Notes: generated by a model not told the origin, from the letters alone. Counted from the first letter of the stretch, positions 52,410-62,195 are shown. The stretch is 64,000 nt of DNA from Myxococcales bacterium (GCA_016792845.1 JAEUKH010000031.1:1-64000); one strand, 5' to 3'. A program made the numbers and translations.

Positions 52410-53237
52410 GTGTTCAAACCGAAGCATCACCCCGGTCTCCGCCGCTTGCTTCTGTGCCTCGCGCTCGTGCCAATGGTGGCGCAGTGCCGGTCACAGTCGC
52501 AGAGCCCGCCGCCGGCAACCTGCGACCTACCGCAGAACGTTCATCTCGTGCTCCGCGGCTCTGATCGCCTGAACCCGCGCGAAGACTCACACTCGCTGCC
52601 GGTCGTCGTGCGGATCTACCAGCTCAAATCGATCGCCCGCCTCGAAGAGGCCGAGTTCGAGGCCATCTGGCATCGCGACCGCGAGACCCTCGGCGAAGAC
52701 ATCTTGAAGAGCGACGAGATGTACCTCCAACCCGGGCAGCGGCTCACCCGCGCGTTTCGCCGCGAAAACGAGGCCAACTACGTCGTGGCGGTGGCCATCT
52801 TCAGGCACCCCGCGGGCACGGCCTGGCGCACGATCTTCGAGCTCCCGCCGCCCCCCGGCGCCGAGCGCTGCGCCGCGCAGACCGCAGACCGCAACACGAA
52901 CGCCCCTGCGGTGGCCGACCCTCGGTACGTCTTCCACCTCGAAGACTACTACATCGAACCGGGCGGCCCCGACGACGTCGACGACGCCGGCACGAGCGGC
53001 TCTGGGGGCCGCTTCAGGCTCCCGAGCACGGTGCCAGAGCCGCCCCGGGTGCCGCAGATCCCGCGGCCGCCGTCGTTGCCGAACGCGCCGTCGTTGCCGA
53101 GCGCGCCGCAGCTGCCGAACGCGCCGCAGTTGCCCAATGCCCCGTCGGTGCCGCGTGCGCCGACCTTTACGCCGCCGAGCGTGACGGGCCCGTCGATCTC
53201 GCGCGGCGCGGTGACCACCCGGGTGGTGTTCGGATGA
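52410..53237 (+). CDS. tssJ: T6SS outer-membrane lipoprotein TssJ
   Basis: The 275-residue protein starts at a GTG and has a lipoprotein signal with Cys at residue 26; Gln at the preceding position is unusual. The TssJ domain spans about residues 38-130: L-N-P near 53, V-V-V-R-I-Y-Q-L-K near 65-73, F-E-A-I-W near 82-86, L-Q-P-G near 106, and V-V-A-V-A-I-F-R near 125. The family is usually 160-190 residues; here an extra C-terminal region adds about 100 residues rich in P-N-A-P and P-S-A-P repeats. It anchors the TssM complex. The stop overlaps tssK (ATGA). Confidence 0.9.
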   Translation: MFKPKHHPGLRRLLLCLALVPMVAQCRSQSQSPPPATCDLPQNVHLVLRGSDRLNPREDSHSLPVVVRIYQLKSIARLEEAEFEAIWHRDRETLGEDILKSDEMYLQPGQRLTRAFRRENEANYVVAVAIFRHPAGTAWRTIFELPPPPGAERCAAQTADRNTNAPAVADPRYVFHLEDYYIEPGGPDDVDDAGTSGSGGRFRLPSTVPEPPRVPQIPRPPSLPNAPSLPSAPQLPNAPQLPNAPSVPRAPTFTPPSVTGPSISRGAVTTRVVFG

Positions 53238-54616
53238 AAGTACCGAATCGCGTCATCTGGTCTGAGGGCATGTTCATGTCGCCTCAGCACCTGCAACAGC
53301 TCGACCGCTACCACGAGGGGTACGCGGCCGCGCGGGTCAACGCTTTGGTGCCCTTCGACTGGGGCGCCATGGCCGTCGAGATCGACGAGCGCGCCCTCGT
53401 CGCCGGGCAGGTGCGGGTTCAACGCTTCGAGGGTGTGCTGCCCGACGGGCTCCCGGTGGCCTTTGACGGCGCCCACCCCGAGGTGCCCGCGGCGCGCCCG
53501 ATCGAGGGGCATTTCGGCCCCATGCAGCGGGTGCTCGAGATCTTCCTCGCCTCACCCACCGAGCGCGACGGCGTGCCCGTGGTGGCCTCGACCAACGTGC
53601 CCGCGGCGGGGATGCGCTTTTACACCGCGGCGCGCCCTGTGGTCGACGCGGCCGGCGGCGCCACCGACGTGCCAGTGGCCTTCGCGCAGCGCCACGTCGC
53701 GGTGCTCTTCGGCGACGAGAGCCGCGACGATTACGACGCCATCAAGGTCGCCGAGGTGGTGCGTAACGCCGCGGGCGGGCTAGAGATTCGGCAAGAGTAC
53801 ATCCCGCCGATTCGCCGCCTCGCGGCCTCGCCCTGGCTCATGAACCGCATGCGGCAGCTGCTCGCGTTGATGGCCGCCAAGCAGCGCAACCTCGCCGAGC
53901 AGCGGCGGCAGCGCGACGGGGCGACGGTCGAGTTCACAGCGGCTGACATCACCCGCTTTTTGCAGCTCAACGCCGTGAACACCTTCCTCCCGATCGTGAA
54001 TCACCTGATCGAGCGGAGCGAGACGGCGCCCGAAGATGCGTACCTCTTGCTGTGTCAGTTCTGCGGCCAGCTCGCGACCTTCAGCGTCGACGCCGACCCG
54101 ACGAAGCTGCCCAAGTTCCTCTACACAGACCTCTTCACCACGTTTTCGGGTGTGATCGAAGAGATCACGCGGCTCTTGAATCAGACGATCCGTGAGAACT
54201 TCATCGTCGTGCCGCTCGAGTCGCGCGACGACGGGTTGCACTTCGGGCGTCTCGACGACGAGCGGCTCGTGCGGGGCGCGAACTACGTGCTCTCGATCCG
54301 CTCGAACCAGCCCGAGAACGTCACCGCCGATCAGATCCCGAAGTTGTCGAAGATTGCGAGCTGGAGCGAGATCCCTGCGATCGTGCACAGCGCGCTCCCG
54401 GGTGTGCCCTTGCAGGTGACCCACCGGCCCCCCGCAGAGATCCCTCCGCGCGCGGGTACGCTTTACTTCCTGCTCAATCAGGGCGGGCAGTTCTGGCGGA
54501 GCGTGTCGGGTGAACGCACCATCGCCATTTTTCTCCCGCCGCCGTGGGATCCACAAAACATCAAGCTCGAACTGCTCGCGATCCCCGCCAAGGCCGGGGC
54601 CGCAGGCCAGACGTGA
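53234..54616 (+). CDS. tssK: T6SS baseplate-to-membrane connector TssK
   Basis: The 460-residue protein begins P-N-R-V-I-W-S-E-G-M-F-M-S-P-Q-H-L-Q-Q, the family's invariant start, and includes F-D-W-G-A near residue 35 and L-L-N-Q-G-G-Q-F-W near 414. TssK trimers link the baseplate wedge to TssL and TssM. Length matches the family (about 445-460). Its ATG overlaps the tssJ stop. Confidence 0.95.
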   Translation: MKVPNRVIWSEGMFMSPQHLQQLDRYHEGYAAARVNALVPFDWGAMAVEIDERALVAGQVRVQRFEGVLPDGLPVAFDGAHPEVPAARPIEGHFGPMQRVLEIFLASPTERDGVPVVASTNVPAAGMRFYTAARPVVDAAGGATDVPVAFAQRHVAVLFGDESRDDYDAIKVAEVVRNAAGGLEIRQEYIPPIRRLAASPWLMNRMRQLLALMAAKQRNLAEQRRQRDGATVEFTAADITRFLQLNAVNTFLPIVNHLIERSETAPEDAYLLLCQFCGQLATFSVDADPTKLPKFLYTDLFTTFSGVIEEITRLLNQTIRENFIVVPLESRDDGLHFGRLDDERLVRGANYVLSIRSNQPENVTADQIPKLSKIASWSEIPAIVHSALPGVPLQVTHRPPAEIPPRAGTLYFLLNQGGQFWRSVSGERTIAIFLPPPWDPQNIKLELLAIPAKAGAAGQT

Positions 54617-54658
54617 CCTGCGAGCCGGTGAGCTCGCTGCTGGAGACTTTTCTGCGCC

Positions 54659-55333
54659 ATGGACAAGATCGACGACCTCACGTCTGACGTGTTCAATTTC
54701 CTGATCCAGTTGCGACGGCTCGACCCGGCGCAACAGCCGCCGCCCGAGAGCGTGCAGCAACGGCTTCGTGCGCTCATCGACACCCTCGGGCGTCGCGGCG
54801 AAGAGCTGAAGCTCGCGCGCGAAGACGTGCTCGAGATCACCTACGCGATCATCGCGCTCGCCGACGAGGTGGCCATCTACGCGGGCGGCAACCTCAGGCA
54901 GTTCTGGATGAGCCGCCCGTTGCAGCTCCAGTACTTCAACGAGAACCAGGCGGGCGAGAACTTCTTCGTGCGGGTCAACGCGCTGCGCACCGACCCGCGC
55001 CGCGTCGACGTGGTTCGGGTCTACTACATGTGCCTCGTATTGGGCTTTCAGGGCCGCTACCGCGTGCGCGGCGGCGAGGCCGAGCTCGCGGCCATCATGG
55101 ACACTCTCGCGGCAGACCTCGCGCGCGCGGGGTACGCGGGCCCCGAGCTGCTCTCGGTGCAAGGCGACCGGCCGGCGGGCGAGAAGCGCGGGCCCTCGAA
55201 GGTCGACCTCCCGGTGGTGGCGTTGTCATTCGGCGCGCTGGTGCTGGCGCTGATCTTCTACATCGGCTTGCGGATCAGCCTCGACAACGAGGTAAGCCGT
55301 GTCCTCCAACGCATCGGTCAGATCGTCCAGTGA
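54659..55333 (+). CDS. tssL: T6SS inner-membrane protein TssL (DotU-like)
   Basis: The 224-residue protein has the cytoplasmic helical TssL/DotU domain: R-E-D-V-L-E-I-T-Y-A-I-I-A-L-A-D-E-V near residue 58-75, N-E-N-Q-A-G-E-N-F-F near 98-107, V-Y-Y-M-C-L-V-L-G-F-Q-G-R-Y near 121-134, and a single C-terminal membrane segment at about 183-205. It lacks the OmpA-like peptidoglycan-binding extension some TssL have. It follows tssK by 42 bases and precedes tssM by 37. Confidence 0.95.
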   Translation: MDKIDDLTSDVFNFLIQLRRLDPAQQPPPESVQQRLRALIDTLGRRGEELKLAREDVLEITYAIIALADEVAIYAGGNLRQFWMSRPLQLQYFNENQAGENFFVRVNALRTDPRRVDVVRVYYMCLVLGFQGRYRVRGGEAELAAIMDTLAADLARAGYAGPELLSVQGDRPAGEKRGPSKVDLPVVALSFGALVLALIFYIGLRISLDNEVSRVLQRIGQIVQ

Positions 55334-55370
55334 CGCGGTCACCATCGATCAGGGTGAAGGTTAGACCCCA

Positions 55371-58300
55371 ATGCTGAAGTACATCTTCGCGTTCATCGTG
55401 GTGGCGGCGATCTGGGCGGCGGCGCTCGTGATTCGCTTCCCTCACGCCATCGAGGTCGCCATCGCGGTGACCGTGCTGGTGGTGCTCATCCTGGTGGCGC
55501 TCTTCGCCTACCGGAAGTACCGCGCCCGCAAGGCCGCTCGCGAGATCGAGAAGGCCCTCAACGCCCAGGCCGAAGAGCACGCGCGCTCGGTTCGCCCCGA
55601 GCAGCAGGCCGAGGTCAGGGCGATGCAGTCTGAGTTCGCCCGCGCGACCTCGATGCTGAAGTCGTCGAAGCTCGGCAAGAGCGGCGTCGAGGCGCTCTAC
55701 GCGCTGCCCTGGTACGTCATCATCGGCCCGCCCGGCGCCGGCAAGACCACGGCGCTGACCAACTCGGGCCTCCAGTTTCCCTACCTCGGCAAAGAGAACA
55801 ACGGCATTCGCGGCGTGGGCGGCACGCGCAACTGCACCTGGTTCCTCTCGAACGAGGCGGTGCTGCTCGACACCGCGGGTCGCTACACCACCGTCGACGA
55901 CGACCGCGACGAGTGGATCAGCTTCCTCGATTTGATCAAGAACAACCGCCCTGAGAAGCCCCTCAACGGCCTCTTGGTCGCGGTGAGCGTGCCCGAGCTC
56001 GTGCAAGCGAACGAGGCCGAGATCGATCGCATCGCGCGGCGCGTGCGAGAGCGCGTCGACGAGGTCCAGGGCCACCTGAAGATGGTCTTGCCGGTGTATG
56101 TGCTCTTCACCAAGATCGACCTCGTTCAGGGCTTTAGCGAGTTCTACAACGACCTCCGCAAGAACGAGCGCGGCCAGATCTGGGGCTTTACGGTGCCCAT
56201 GGCCGCCGCGCCGGGCTCACCCGGGGCGTATTTCGGCGAGCGCTTCGACGAGCTCCAGGCCGTCACCGAGAAGCGCATGTGGACGCGCCTCGCCGCCGAG
56301 CGTCGCATCGAAGACCGCGAGGCGATCTACCAGTTTCCGCAGCAGTTTTCGTCGGTTCGGCAGAGCCTCGCAGACTTCCTCGAGTCGCTCTTCCAGACCA
56401 ACGCGTACCAAGGGGCGCCGCTCTTCCGCGGGGCGTACTTCACCTCGGGCACCCAAGAGGGTCGGCCCATCGATCGGCTCACCGCGAAGCTCCGCGAGAC
56501 CCTCGGGTTGCCGCAGCCGAGCGCGAACCCGCAGCAGCAGGTCACCGAGGCCAAGAGCTTCTTCCTCCGCGACGTGTTCGCGCGGGTGGTCTTCCCCGAC
56601 GCCGACCTCGCGGTGCGCTCGGCCGAAGAGCTGAGCCGCCAGCGTCGCAAGCGCCTCCTCGTCGCCGCGGGCGCCTTGGTGAGCGCGGGGCTCATCTCGA
56701 TCTTGCCGCTCAACGCGTACTTCGAGAACATCGACCTCGTACGCGCCGCGGGGCACGAGGCAGACACCATCGCGCAGCACGCCACCACGGCCAACGCGCC
56801 GCCGCTCACCCTGGTCGAGCTCAACCCCGTGCGCAGCCGCGTCGAGCAGCTCCGCGCGTGGGAGGATGGCACGACCTTCATCCCCCCGACGATGCGCTTC
56901 GGGATGTACAAAGGCGCCGAGCTCTACCCCCGGGTGAGCCAGCTCTACGCGATGGCCCTGCGCCGTCACGTCATCGAGCCCCTGGCCCGTCGCGATGTGA
57001 ACGACATGCGGCAGTTTGTGGCCCAGCACCCTGGTACGACGCCGCCCGGCGCCGAGGCCCGCGGGCGCTTCTACAACACCCTCAAGCTGCACCTCTTGCT
57101 CACGACCAAAGCGGCCAACGAGCCCGACACGTCGGCGCAGCGCGAGTACCTGACCCAGCGCCTCACCGAGACCTGGGTGGGGCGGCTCCCGGCTGAGCCT
57201 TCGGCCGCAGACCGCGCGGCGATTCAGAGCAACGCGGCGGCGTACGTCGCGCAGCTCGCCGATCACCCCGAGTATCGCCTCGCGCGTGAGAACCCCGTGG
57301 TGGTCTCGACCCGGAGCGTGCTCAACCGCGCCTCGCTGAGCAACCTGGCGATCCGCTCGCTCATCGAGGGCTCGAACGCGCTCGGCTGCGACATCACCCT
57401 CGCGACGGCGCTCGGCCGCTCGCCGGGTGACACGATCTACCAGGTGCCGCAGCGTAACCCCGCGCTCGTGGGTGACGGCGACATCCCTGTGTCAGACCAC
57501 ACCACGGTGCGCTGCGCCTTCACCCGCCAAGGGTGGGAGGGGCATGTGCGCGACCGGCTCCGTACGGCCACCGACGACCTCGCGGGGGAGCCCTGGGTGC
57601 TCGGTCAAGCTGTGAACCAGCAGCAGCTCTCGGCGCGTACGCTTGAGACCATTCGGAGCGAGTACTTCAGGTTGTACATCAACGAGTGGCGAACCTTCGT
57701 TGAGGGGCTTCGCGTGCGCGACCCGGGCAACCCTGAGAACGCGCTCCAGATGCTCCAGTGGATGACCCAGGGTGGCGCGCCGCCGTACGAATTCTTGATG
57801 CGTACGGTGGCCGACAACACGAGCCTCTACGACCCCCAAGAGGCTGCCACCGGGGCCGCGGGCAGCACCCTCATGGCCGCTGCGGCGCAGGCTGCGAACT
57901 CAAGGCTCCAGTCGCAGGGTCGCACGGGCATGGCGGCCTCGCAGGCCGCGCAGAGCGCGCTGCAGGCGGCCAACGGGCAGCGCGGCAACGCCATCGCGGC
58001 GACGGTGTTCATCCGTGAGTCGGTCGAGCGCGACCCGCTGCTCAAGGGCCTGGTCGATTTCGGGGTGCCTCCGCAGCCGCCGCCGCCGCCTGCCGCGCAA
58101 GCGGGTCAGCCGCCTGCGCCTGCGCCTGCGCCGTCGGGGCCCACGGCGATGCGCGAGTACCTCGAACAGCTCGCGCTGGTGCGTGACGCGTTGCAGACCT
58201 TCTTGATGAACCCCAACGCGCCGCCGACGCCGCTCTTGACGGCGTTGCAGACGGCGCAGACCCGCACGTCGGCGTTGATCGTGGCGGGCGCGGTCGACAG

Positions 58301-59318
58301 CCGGCAGGTGTTGAACAACCTCCTGCCGCCGCCGATCAACTTCACGGTGAACCGCACGCAGGCGGCGCTTGCGGGCGGCAGCTCAGACCGCTGGTGCACG
58401 GCGGTGGTGGTGCCCTTCTACCGCACCTTGGGCAACCGCTACCCTTTCGACCCCAGCGGGCAGGACGCAGCCATCGCGGACGTGGCTGACTTTTACCGTC
58501 CTACCCGCGGCGCGCTCTGGGCTTTCTACACCGAGACCCTGGCGACTGAGGTTCCGCGCGTGGGTGAGGAGTTTACGTTCTCGACGCGGCTCGGCAACAA
58601 CGCCGAAGACCACTATCGCCCCGAGTTGCGCGCGTTCTTGAACCGCTCGCAAGACATCTCGTCGGTGCTCTTCGCGGCCGGCGCCGATCAACCCGGGGTC
58701 GATTTCGAGATCCGCATTCGCGCCACGCCCACCATCGCCGAGACGCAGTTTACCGTCGACGGCACCACGGTGGTCTACACGAACGGCCCCGAAGAGTGGC
58801 ACCGCTTTCACTGGCCCGGAGGCGGCGGCGGCGGCGGCGCCGCGGCCCCTGCGGCGGCGGCCCCGGCGGCGGGCGGCGGCGGCGGGGCGACGCGCGGTGC
58901 GAAGATCCGCGTGCGCGGGCTCAACGGCGTCGACGAGACCATCGAACAAGAGGGCGAGTGGGGCCTCTTCAGGCTCTTCGAGCAGGGCATCGTGCGGGGC
59001 TCGCCCGAGGCCCGTATCTTCTCGGTGGTGTGGCGGTTGCGCGATCAACGCGGCATCGACAACAACGCCTTCACCGAGATCGGCGTCGATGTGCGCCCGG
59101 CGCGGAGCGAGAACCCGTTCTTCGGGGTGCCGCGCCGTGACAACGCCAACCGCGTGACCTTGCTTCGGCCCTTTCGCGGCGAAGACGTGAACGCGCCGCA
59201 CCCCATCGCCCGGGCAGGTCGCCCGTGCAACCTCTCGGGTGTACCCGGGGCACCGGCCCCGGCCGCTCGTAGCGAAGAAGACGGTGGCCGTCGCCGTCAT
59301 CGCCGTCGTTCGCACTGA
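55371..59318 (+). CDS. tssM: T6SS inner-membrane scaffold TssM (IcmF-like)
   Basis: The 1315-residue protein has two N-terminal membrane segments (about 3-22 and 25-47), a cytoplasmic domain with an intact Walker A motif GPPGAGKTTAL at about 119-129, a third membrane segment near 428-448, and a large periplasmic part with the C-terminal domain that contacts TssJ. Low-complexity Ala/Pro/Gln (about 880-930) and Gly/Ala stretches (about 1145-1170) interrupt it, and the tail is Arg/His-rich, all unlike the textbook protein. It sits between tssL and tagF. Confidence 0.95.
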   Translation: MLKYIFAFIVVAAIWAAALVIRFPHAIEVAIAVTVLVVLILVALFAYRKYRARKAAREIEKALNAQAEEHARSVRPEQQAEVRAMQSEFARATSMLKSSKLGKSGVEALYALPWYVIIGPPGAGKTTALTNSGLQFPYLGKENNGIRGVGGTRNCTWFLSNEAVLLDTAGRYTTVDDDRDEWISFLDLIKNNRPEKPLNGLLVAVSVPELVQANEAEIDRIARRVRERVDEVQGHLKMVLPVYVLFTKIDLVQGFSEFYNDLRKNERGQIWGFTVPMAAAPGSPGAYFGERFDELQAVTEKRMWTRLAAERRIEDREAIYQFPQQFSSVRQSLADFLESLFQTNAYQGAPLFRGAYFTSGTQEGRPIDRLTAKLRETLGLPQPSANPQQQVTEAKSFFLRDVFARVVFPDADLAVRSAEELSRQRRKRLLVAAGALVSAGLISILPLNAYFENIDLVRAAGHEADTIAQHATTANAPPLTLVELNPVRSRVEQLRAWEDGTTFIPPTMRFGMYKGAELYPRVSQLYAMALRRHVIEPLARRDVNDMRQFVAQHPGTTPPGAEARGRFYNTLKLHLLLTTKAANEPDTSAQREYLTQRLTETWVGRLPAEPSAADRAAIQSNAAAYVAQLADHPEYRLARENPVVVSTRSVLNRASLSNLAIRSLIEGSNALGCDITLATALGRSPGDTIYQVPQRNPALVGDGDIPVSDHTTVRCAFTRQGWEGHVRDRLRTATDDLAGEPWVLGQAVNQQQLSARTLETIRSEYFRLYINEWRTFVEGLRVRDPGNPENALQMLQWMTQGGAPPYEFLMRTVADNTSLYDPQEAATGAAGSTLMAAAAQAANSRLQSQGRTGMAASQAAQSALQAANGQRGNAIAATVFIRESVERDPLLKGLVDFGVPPQPPPPPAAQAGQPPAPAPAPSGPTAMREYLEQLALVRDALQTFLMNPNAPPTPLLTALQTAQTRTSALIVAGAVDSRQVLNNLLPPPINFTVNRTQAALAGGSSDRWCTAVVVPFYRTLGNRYPFDPSGQDAAIADVADFYRPTRGALWAFYTETLATEVPRVGEEFTFSTRLGNNAEDHYRPELRAFLNRSQDISSVLFAAGADQPGVDFEIRIRATPTIAETQFTVDGTTVVYTNGPEEWHRFHWPGGGGGGGAAAPAAAAPAAGGGGGATRGAKIRVRGLNGVDETIEQEGEWGLFRLFEQGIVRGSPEARIFSVVWRLRDQRGIDNNAFTEIGVDVRPARSENPFFGVPRRDNANRVTLLRPFRGEDVNAPHPIARAGRPCNLSGVPGAPAPAARSEEDGGRRRHRRRSH

Positions 59319-59347
59319 CCCACATCGTCGCCGCGAGGTCACCCGCC

Positions 59348-60280
59348 ATGCACGGGGAGTCTGTCGGAATCTACGGAAAGCTCCCCACGCAGGGTGACTT
59401 CGTTCGGGTCAACGCCAGCGACCCCGCAGCGCAGTCGCTCGACCTTTGGGTTCAAGAGTCGCTCGAACAGTTGCAGCGCGCCGGGGCCGAGCTGCCCCGC
59501 GAGGCGACCTTCTTCTGCTACCAGGGCCCCCACCCTGCCCTACCCGTGCTCCTCGGCGCCATGGCCCCTTCTCGCGACAGCGTGGGGCGGGTCTACCCTG
59601 TGCTGATCTTCACCCGCATCGACCCTCAGCTCGCGGCGGCCCGGCTCTCGGCCTTGCATGTCGGGTATGGTCGCTTCCTCCTCGACGCGGCGCGGATGCT
59701 TGGCGATCTCGACCGTGCCGATGGAGCGCTCCTCGCGGCGTGGTCGCGCAACATGCGGCTCCCCTCGCCCGAGCTCTTGGCCCAGGCCGACCGGGTCTGC
59801 ATGCACGTGCTCGGTCAGAGCCTCTCGGGTGACCTCCAGGCGCGGGTGTTCGGCGCCGACGCGATGGCGCGCTGGCACTACGCGTACGCGCTCAAGACCG
59901 TGGTCGATGGGTGCGACTCGGCCCGCGCGCGCCCCTCTCGGCTGTCGATCACCCTCGATTGCCCCGTGGGCAGCGACCTTGATGGCTTCGCGTGGCTCGA
60001 AATGATCCGCCGGAGGCTCTACGGCAGCCAGGTTCGGCCGAGCTTTGTGTGGCGCGAAGGTGCTGCGCCGCGGCTGTTGGTCGCCCTCGGCGCGGCGACG
60101 CCCACGATGTTGAAGCAGCTCGCGCGCCCCGCAGACCAGGCGCAGAACCTCTGGCCGCTCAGGGCGGGACGGGCCGAGGCCCTCGAACAGGCCTGGGCGG
60201 CGATGGCGCCGCACCATCGGCAGGTGCTTGAAACGCCTGCACTTCCGTTAGAACATTTGTTCGCTCAGATGGCCCGATAA
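59348..60280 (+). CDS. tagF: T6SS-associated protein TagF
   Basis: The 310-residue protein begins G-I-Y-G-K-L-P-T-Q-G-D-F-V, the TagF signature, and continues with the L-P-V-L-L-G-A-M-A-P-S-R-D-S-V-G-R-V-Y-P pattern (about residues 62-81). In Pseudomonas TagF represses the T6SS by binding Fha1, separately from phosphorylation. Since an Fha protein is encoded at 41166, a similar TagF-Fha pair is likely here. It follows tssM by 29 bases. Confidence 0.92.
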   Translation: MHGESVGIYGKLPTQGDFVRVNASDPAAQSLDLWVQESLEQLQRAGAELPREATFFCYQGPHPALPVLLGAMAPSRDSVGRVYPVLIFTRIDPQLAAARLSALHVGYGRFLLDAARMLGDLDRADGALLAAWSRNMRLPSPELLAQADRVCMHVLGQSLSGDLQARVFGADAMARWHYAYALKTVVDGCDSARARPSRLSITLDCPVGSDLDGFAWLEMIRRRLYGSQVRPSFVWREGAAPRLLVALGAATPTMLKQLARPADQAQNLWPLRAGRAEALEQAWAAMAPHHRQVLETPALPLEHLFAQMAR

Positions 60281-60354
60281 TCGACACCCACTGCGCACGC
60301 GGCGTCGTGTACGCTGCGGGCCCGAGTTCGTTAGGTAGAGGGAGTGCCGCGACG

Positions 60355-62088
60355 ATGAGCATGACGGTTGAAGAGCTTCGTAAACGAGCCGAACCGTGGA
60401 CGGGTGCTGTCTCTGACAGCGCCCCTGGCGGGAGCAACGCCACGGCCGACCCGCTCTACGACGAGGTTCGCACCGAGATTGCGAAGCGCGACTCGCCCAC
60501 GGGCGGTCAGATCGTCTGGCGCAAGGTCATCGACGCGGGCACAGAGATCCTCCAGGGCAAGAGCAAAGACCTTCTGATCACGTCGTATCTGGCGTACGGG
60601 CTGTATGCCACTCGCGGCCTCGACGGGATGCTCACCGGGGTGGCCGTCCTCTCGGTGGTGATCGAAGATTACTGGCCGAACATGTACCCCGAGCTGAAGC
60701 GTATCCGCGGCCGCGTGAACGCGCTCCAGTGGTTCGTCGAGGCTGCCGGTCAGGTGCTGCCGAACATTACGGTCTCGCCCAACGATCGCAAGACCCTCGA
60801 AGGTCTCGTCTTCGCGTCGAAGCACCTCTCGCGCATGGCGCGCGAGAAGTTCGGCGACAACTGTCCTGCCATCCGGCCGCTCACCGAAGGGGTCGAGCGC
60901 CTCGCGGCGAACCTCCCGCCCGAAGCGCCTCCGCCGCCCCCGCCTCCCCCTCCGCCGCCGCCGCAAGCCGAGGCTCCGCCGCCCCCTCCGGCGCCCGTCG
61001 CAGCGCCCGCGCCCGTCGCAGCGCCCGCGCCTGTCGCAGCGGCCCCTGTGGCCGTGGCGGCGCCCGCCCCCGCCCCCGTCGCGGTGTCAGTCTCGGCCCC
61101 TGCGGCGCCCGCGGCGGCCCCGGCCGACCCTGCTGAGATCGTGAAGTTCTTGAGCGATGTCGGGCTCACGCTGGTGACCGCGGCCAACACGCTCCGCGGC
61201 GCAGACAACGCGCAGCCCCTCGCCTACCGCATGATGCGCATGGGCTTGTACATGCACCTGACCGACCTGCCGCCGCACGAGGCGAGCGGCAAGACGAAGC
61301 TCCCGGCCCCCGCCCCGGCGCTGCGCACGCAGTTCGAGAAGATCGCGCAGAACGCCAAGTGGGGCGCCCTGGTCGAAGAGACCGAGGCGGCGCTTCGGGC
61401 TTCGCGCTTCTGGCTCGATCTTCACCGGTATTCGGCGCAGTCGCTCGCGGGCCTGGGCGACAGCCACAGCCGCGCGCACGCGGAGCTCCTGCGCGAGCTG
61501 CGGGTGGTCTTGGGGCGCTTGCCAAACTGGCCGAACCTGCAATTTGCCGATGGCTCCGCGGTGGCCGACGCGGCGACCAAGTCATGGATCGAGTCTGAGG
61601 TGCTCGCGGGTGGCGGCGGGGGCGGCGGCGGCGCCGTGAGCGCACCGAGCGGCGGGGGCGGAGCTCCGCAGGTGGTGGTGGTTCAGGGGGGCGGCGGGGG
61701 CGGCGAGCACGACGCGGTGGCCAACGAGGCGAAGAAGCTGGCGGCGGGCGGCAAGCTCGGCGAGGCGATGGCGATGCTCTCGTCGCGGCTCGCGTCGTCG
61801 GGCAGCGCCGTGGGCCGCTTTCGGACGCGGCTGGCGATCGGTCAGGCGTGCCTGGCGGCGAACCAGGCGGCGCTGGCTCGGGCGGTGTTCGAGGCGACCG
61901 AGAAGGAGGTCGCCGCGCACGGGCTCGAAGAGTGGGAGCCCGCGCTGGCGTCAGCGTCGGCCGAGGGGCTGTTGATCTGTTATCGCGCGCAGGCCAAGGG
62001 TGGAAAACCGCTGCCTCCCGAGTCGGCGATGTTGTATGATCGCGTGTGTCGGCTTGATCCGGCAGCCGCGTTGAGGCTTGGGGCTTAG
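60355..62088 (+). CDS. tssA: T6SS assembly protein TssA
   Basis: The 577-residue protein starts at the ATG at 60355 with a purine-rich GAGGGAG about nine bases upstream. Residues about 28-150 form the ImpA N-terminal domain (L-I-T-S-Y-L-A-Y-G-L near 75, D-Y-W-P-N-M-Y-P near 106). A Pro/Ala/Val linker with P-V-A-A-P-A units follows (about 185-255), then a helical middle domain and a Gly-rich break, and a C-terminal VasJ-type domain (about 470-577). TssA helps start and guide sheath polymerisation. It precedes tssB by 107 bases. Confidence 0.9.
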   Translation: MSMTVEELRKRAEPWTGAVSDSAPGGSNATADPLYDEVRTEIAKRDSPTGGQIVWRKVIDAGTEILQGKSKDLLITSYLAYGLYATRGLDGMLTGVAVLSVVIEDYWPNMYPELKRIRGRVNALQWFVEAAGQVLPNITVSPNDRKTLEGLVFASKHLSRMAREKFGDNCPAIRPLTEGVERLAANLPPEAPPPPPPPPPPPPQAEAPPPPPAPVAAPAPVAAPAPVAAAPVAVAAPAPAPVAVSVSAPAAPAAAPADPAEIVKFLSDVGLTLVTAANTLRGADNAQPLAYRMMRMGLYMHLTDLPPHEASGKTKLPAPAPALRTQFEKIAQNAKWGALVEETEAALRASRFWLDLHRYSAQSLAGLGDSHSRAHAELLRELRVVLGRLPNWPNLQFADGSAVADAATKSWIESEVLAGGGGGGGGAVSAPSGGGGAPQVVVVQGGGGGGEHDAVANEAKKLAAGGKLGEAMAMLSSRLASSGSAVGRFRTRLAIGQACLAANQAALARAVFEATEKEVAAHGLEEWEPALASASAEGLLICYRAQAKGGKPLPPESAMLYDRVCRLDPAAALRLGA

Positions 62089-62119
62089 AGGTGTACTCAT
62101 TGGTTGGGTGCTGCCTCCC

Positions 62120-62157
62120 ATCAATCGGTTGATCGGGTCGCCGCGCAGTGGTCGCGG
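62120..62157. promoter_or_regulatory. Two hairpins between tssA and tssB
   Basis: ATCAA/TTGAT (62120-62124 with 62129-62133) and CCGCG/CGCGG (62141-62145 with 62153-62157) lie in the largest gap of this unit. They could stabilise a processed tssB-tssC transcript, which needs high output, or mark an internal terminator. Confidence 0.3.
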
Positions 62158-62195
62158 CCCCCGCAAACAACCACAACGGAAGAGGAAAGACGATC

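Noticed and set aside
60281..62195. Search for hcp or vgrG around tagF, tssA and tssB.
   Set aside because: All frames there belong to tagF, tssA and tssB; neither Hcp nor VgrG is encoded in the window.
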